DNA of 60,000 nt from the NCBI GenBank assembly GCA_030141605.1, contig JAQGDQ010000105.1, forward strand, positions 250,001-310,000, in the 5' to 3' direction. A program made the position numbers and the translations under genes. Below are positions 56,326 through 60,000 of the stretch, piece after piece. Below the pieces are notes generated by a model that was not told where the DNA came from, ran no database searches, and saw only the letters and a list, made by a program, of their open reading frames with translations. Every line of letters begins with the position of its first letter. Position 1 is the stretch's first letter. Origin of the DNA: Tubiluchus corallicola (Eukaryota > Priapulida > Priapulimorpha > Priapulimorphida > Tubiluchidae).

Positions 56326-59061
56326 AATAAGTATTTAAACAAATTAATCAAACTAAAAAGAGGGCATTCTAGAGGCGTTTTGTGCACTGCGCACGACGCC
56401 GCACGTAACTAATTTGTGACGTTTTGTAGCTATTTCTTAATGCCAGCAGACATTGGTTATATTATATCACAGTTTTTGCCCTAGCATGAACATTTTAAGT
56501 AAAGGCTTCTTTTGAGTAGCCGTCTGGTCACGATCGTCGTATTATGCATTCTATCATATTGTAATAATGCGCATCGCACTGGACAAAGATATCAGGTTTT
56601 CAAGTTGTTAGCCTGTACCTCAAAAAAGTCTTTATCACGTGTCTTTCTATTAAGGTCATTCATTAGTAACAAATTAAATTTACTGTTTTCTGGGTGACGC
56701 AATAGCTATAAACACTGATTTTGCGCATTTGGAACGTATACGTATGAATGAACGAGCTTTCGGTGACCTTAGACCTACTTGACGCGGAGTTCATCGTGGA
56801 AGAGTTTTCCGCTGTGGCGCAAGATTACAAAGTTTTCATGAGATTAACAACTCAACTTAAATGCTATAACACACAAATTAAGGAATAAACTGATCGTACG
56901 GGTCAAAAATTATTTTAATAAAATGACTTTCATAACTGCATTCATAATTTGACTATACTAACATACTAGTGAAACTATCTCAAAAGATCCGTAACTGAGC
57001 CGAATTTCGTTTACATTTATTTAACGTTGCTGAACTTATTTTAACTTTGACTGATCACAACAACAACAGCAGTAATAGCAACAGCTGCTTTTTCGTTTAT
57101 TCATTTTTTCTCTTGATTTTTTTTTTCAGTTGCTGTCAAAGTGCCTGCAAGAACACTGCATAAACAAATAAATACACAAGCATAACATTTCGGCGTACTG
57201 TATCAGTTTAATGCTATATTAGTTATTATTTTATTGTGTTTTTTTAAGATGTCTTCTCTCCAATTTTTGGTTACAAAAAGAAGGTGTTGGAAGTGAAATA
57301 ACCTTTGGACCTCCTGATCTTAGAAAGTAAACCAAGCAAGGAACATTAGTATACAATTCAAGTACCATAAATAAAGTCGCAAAAAGGCCAAAGCTGTTAG
57401 CATCTAATCTACGACTATTAAACATATTGTGTTGACAGTGTGAGCCTTTTACGACTATATGAAAAATAAAAAGGCGCTAATGTAAGTTTCATATAACACT
57501 AAAAATGAAACGTGAATGTCTACATGTGTATTAGTTGATTGGCAAGTGTTTGAGCAATCCTTCTTAAATATCAGAACTTTTTATTATACTTGCTTATTTT
57601 AAACATAAAGCAACAATATTTCAAGTGAAAATGAAAAAAGTAAGTGTACAGAAAACGTGCATGACTATGTGTCTTGTTATTTCTTCTACATACGTATTCT
57701 CTTATATTGCAAGGTGTTTATACAGGCTGTAGATACGTTTGTTGGCAAATTGTCAGACTATGATTATAGCTGATATACTACAAGTTTTGGCAACTTGAAA
57801 AAGCCAGTGTATTAACATGGATGACTTGGCAGCGATTGCATTTTAAAATTCTTTAGAAATACCGTAATTTTGACTTTTCAGATGATCTTAAACGCGCTAT
57901 ATTTTCACGGCTAAAACATTTTATAATTGTAAAGTAAATATACAAAATGGACGTTTTTACATGGCAATATTTGAGCAGTGTATAGCATACCTTTTGTGTC
58001 AGTCGGCGCACGCTAAGTAGTAATGATAGACTACTCGAATTGTAAAAACTTTGTCTCTTGGGAAAAAATGTAAGATAATTAGACATACATTCGATAACTT
58101 ACATATTCTAGTGCAGGATAAAAAACACGAAACTAGAATTCAGGCAAAAATTTAATTTTAGTTCTATTCGTAGACTCATGTTTATTAGGTACATACACAT
58201 AATATTACGACACTGCAAAACTAAGCCAGTTGCAGGCTTATTTAATGTAAAGCTCGAAATTTCTTTATAACGAAGGTTATGTAAAAATTGTGTTACTGCG
58301 GCAATGTCTGGCTGTTTAAGTTAATATTATCTCATATAATTATATCTGGCGTGAACCATAGCCAAAATTAATTGTGACTTTTTTCCTATGACTTCTTTTT
58401 CTAGCCAAAATTATGACTTTTTTCCGCGACTTTCCTGTAACTTCATTACTGGTCACCGTTTATTCTAGCATTTTTTATATTTCCGGCTAGTAAAAAAGAC
58501 GGAAAAATGCGACTGCTTGCGCGGTGTCACGTTATTTTTAATACAATCAGATTGTGAACTTAGAAGCCTAACAGGATAAAATCGGGAAGTGTTTTGTGTT
58601 TATGGAACCGACAAAAGTCTAAGAGCCTACACTTTAAAACATGCGTAAAGGCCAGAATATTAACTGACGGCAAATTTAGTTGACCATTTACCTCGCAAAT
58701 ATGACACACAAACAAAATTAGCAAGTCAGATTTGTTGGAAAGGGCTTCTTAGCCAGTAACATTTCGGTTCCTTGCCGGGCATTTTCTTCAAACTGAAAAA
58801 ATGACAATAGGAAACAACCACCAAAATAATTGTTGACGGCAGAAATTTCCAACAGCGCACTGTGCTGTTCCCTTTAAGCTGCTGACCCCAATCTGGCGGT
58901 GCCCGACAGGGAATGAAAATTTACTATGCCTTGAATTTTTTCACCTGGCAGAATAAATCTTTATTATGTTTTAATCATATTTAGATAGAAGTAACCCTGT
59001 CTATACAACGACATTATTTGATTAGAACAGAAAATAAAACCATTTTTTACTTTTTCGTCAG
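56326..59061. other. Intergenic or upstream intron of the SLC6 gene
   Basis: AT-rich; no upstream coding exon could be recognised with confidence. A two-copy direct repeat (agccaaaattaattgtgac and agccaaaattatgactttt) occurs at 58362-58430. Confidence 0.4.
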
Positions 59062-60000
59062 CAAAACGATAGTAAACATGAATTGGCAAAGGAGATGGAG
59101 GGAGCAGAGGAAGAAGAGGTCAAAAGAGGAAATTGGTCAAATAAACTGGACTTTTTACTCTCCTGTCTTGGCTTTGCTGTTGGGTTAGGAAATGTTTGGA
59201 GATTCCCGTACCTATGCTATAAAAACGGTGGAGGTAAAAATCGTTGTAGAGCCGAGAAAAGCCGAGAAAAGGGATTTTAGTTTTCTAAAGTAGCTGCACA
59301 GTAGATGCAGCAAACATGTAGACTTATTTCTGATGAAAGATGAGATTGAATAAAGTATCGAAAAGCTGAAAGATTTCGCTTAAATAAAATATTACGCAAT
59401 GACATAACCTAACCGAGACTGCAAACATATTGAACAATTTGCTTACTTTACAGGAACTTTCCTTGTTCCCTATGTCATATTTCTGCTTATTGCTGGAATG
59501 CCGCTCTTTTTTATGGAGTTAGGAATTGGTCAGTTTTCGAGTTTAGGACCAGTAGAGGCATTTGGTTATTTATGCCCAATACTACAGGTAATACAGCTGG
59601 ATTATATTTATATTGCAATAATTTAAAATACTAAAGCACGCGAAAGTATAAACACTCGACATTCCTCGAGGATTTGTGACGTTCACCCAATTACGTCGAG
59701 GACACTGACAACCCAAACAAGGCTTGACCGAGTTTGCTTGCCACCTTCACCCCCTGGAATGAGGCAACCAACCTAAGGACTTTGTGGACGTCGTTAGACA
59801 TCCTGGTTAACAATAATGGTAACAAGTGATAGTAGTGCTGTCAAAATTCTCTTTGGTCCTTCTTAATTGCCAATTATTGGTAATTGTTGTTCTCTTAGGC
59901 TCGTTATATTGTTTCAGGGGATAGGTGTTGGTATGGTAGTGGTTTCTGGGATTACTTGCACCTATTACAACATGCTCATCGCATGGGCTTTGTTTTACTT
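59062..60000 (+). CDS. SLC6 family Na+/Cl- neurotransmitter symporter, 5' exons, partial
   Basis: Three exons in matching phase. Exon A (59062-59233, after tttttcgtcag) encodes an acidic leader, then [19 protein letters not shown] and [18 protein letters not shown], the hallmark TM1 with the unwound Na+/substrate site. Exon B (59454-59587) encodes TM2, including [20 protein letters not shown] and [20 protein letters not shown]. Exon C (from 59918, open at the window end) starts TM3 with [14 protein letters not shown] and [12 protein letters not shown]. Donors are ggag/gtaaaa (phase 1) and acag/gtaata (phase 0). Exon A is open back to its acceptor in frame, so translation may start in an unseen upstream exon or at the internal Met (59095). 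The sequence is closest in style to invertebrate glycine/proline-type transporters, but the substrate is not decided here. It would act at the plasma membrane. Confidence 0.93.

Overview
The window is AT-rich animal nuclear DNA. The evidence is GT-AG introns in consistent phase, a rhodopsin-class GPCR, a zona pellucida (ZP) domain gene, an SLC6 transporter gene, several decayed non-LTR retrotransposons and many long microsatellites. The repeat texture and gene types suggest a lophotrochozoan invertebrate, perhaps a mollusc, but nothing in the sequence proves the phylum.

Layout. Positions 1-35,400 hold no convincing host gene. They carry a LINE 3' end (1-287), a dispersed non-coding repeat ('repeat A', four copies in the window), tetranucleotide, (ATT)n, (TC)n and (ATG)n arrays, and several inverted-repeat elements (6,915-7,880; 8,389-8,537; 9,977-10,498; 15,001-15,172). 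A nearly full-length but broken LINE lies on the minus strand (24,318-21,599). A second LINE fragment sits inside a large inverted repeat (26,141-29,605). A probable solo LTR lies exactly at the centre of a palindrome (29,718-30,237). A foldback-like pair of minisatellites (30,680-31,672) and a third LINE fragment (34,270-33,690, minus) follow.

Three host genes, all on the plus strand, occupy the right part. A class A peptide-type GPCR has its whole coding region in one exon (36,387-37,736), behind a spliced 5' UTR. A 65-bp near-copy of its TM5 segment lies 1.5 kb upstream. A ten-exon gene (45,953-54,665) can be assembled with every splice phase matching. It predicts an 816-residue membrane protein: signal peptide, long basic Ser/Thr/Asn/Gln-rich region, ten-cysteine ZP module, polybasic furin-type site, transmembrane helix and basic tail. 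The start of an SLC6 (Na+/Cl- neurotransmitter symporter) gene runs off the right edge (59,062-60,000).

I see no operon-like or defence system and no shared pathway among the three genes. The most unusual structures are the LTR at a palindrome centre, the foldback-like elements, and a tandem duplication in the ZP gene that copied an exon end together with its splice donor, which the second copy then lost.
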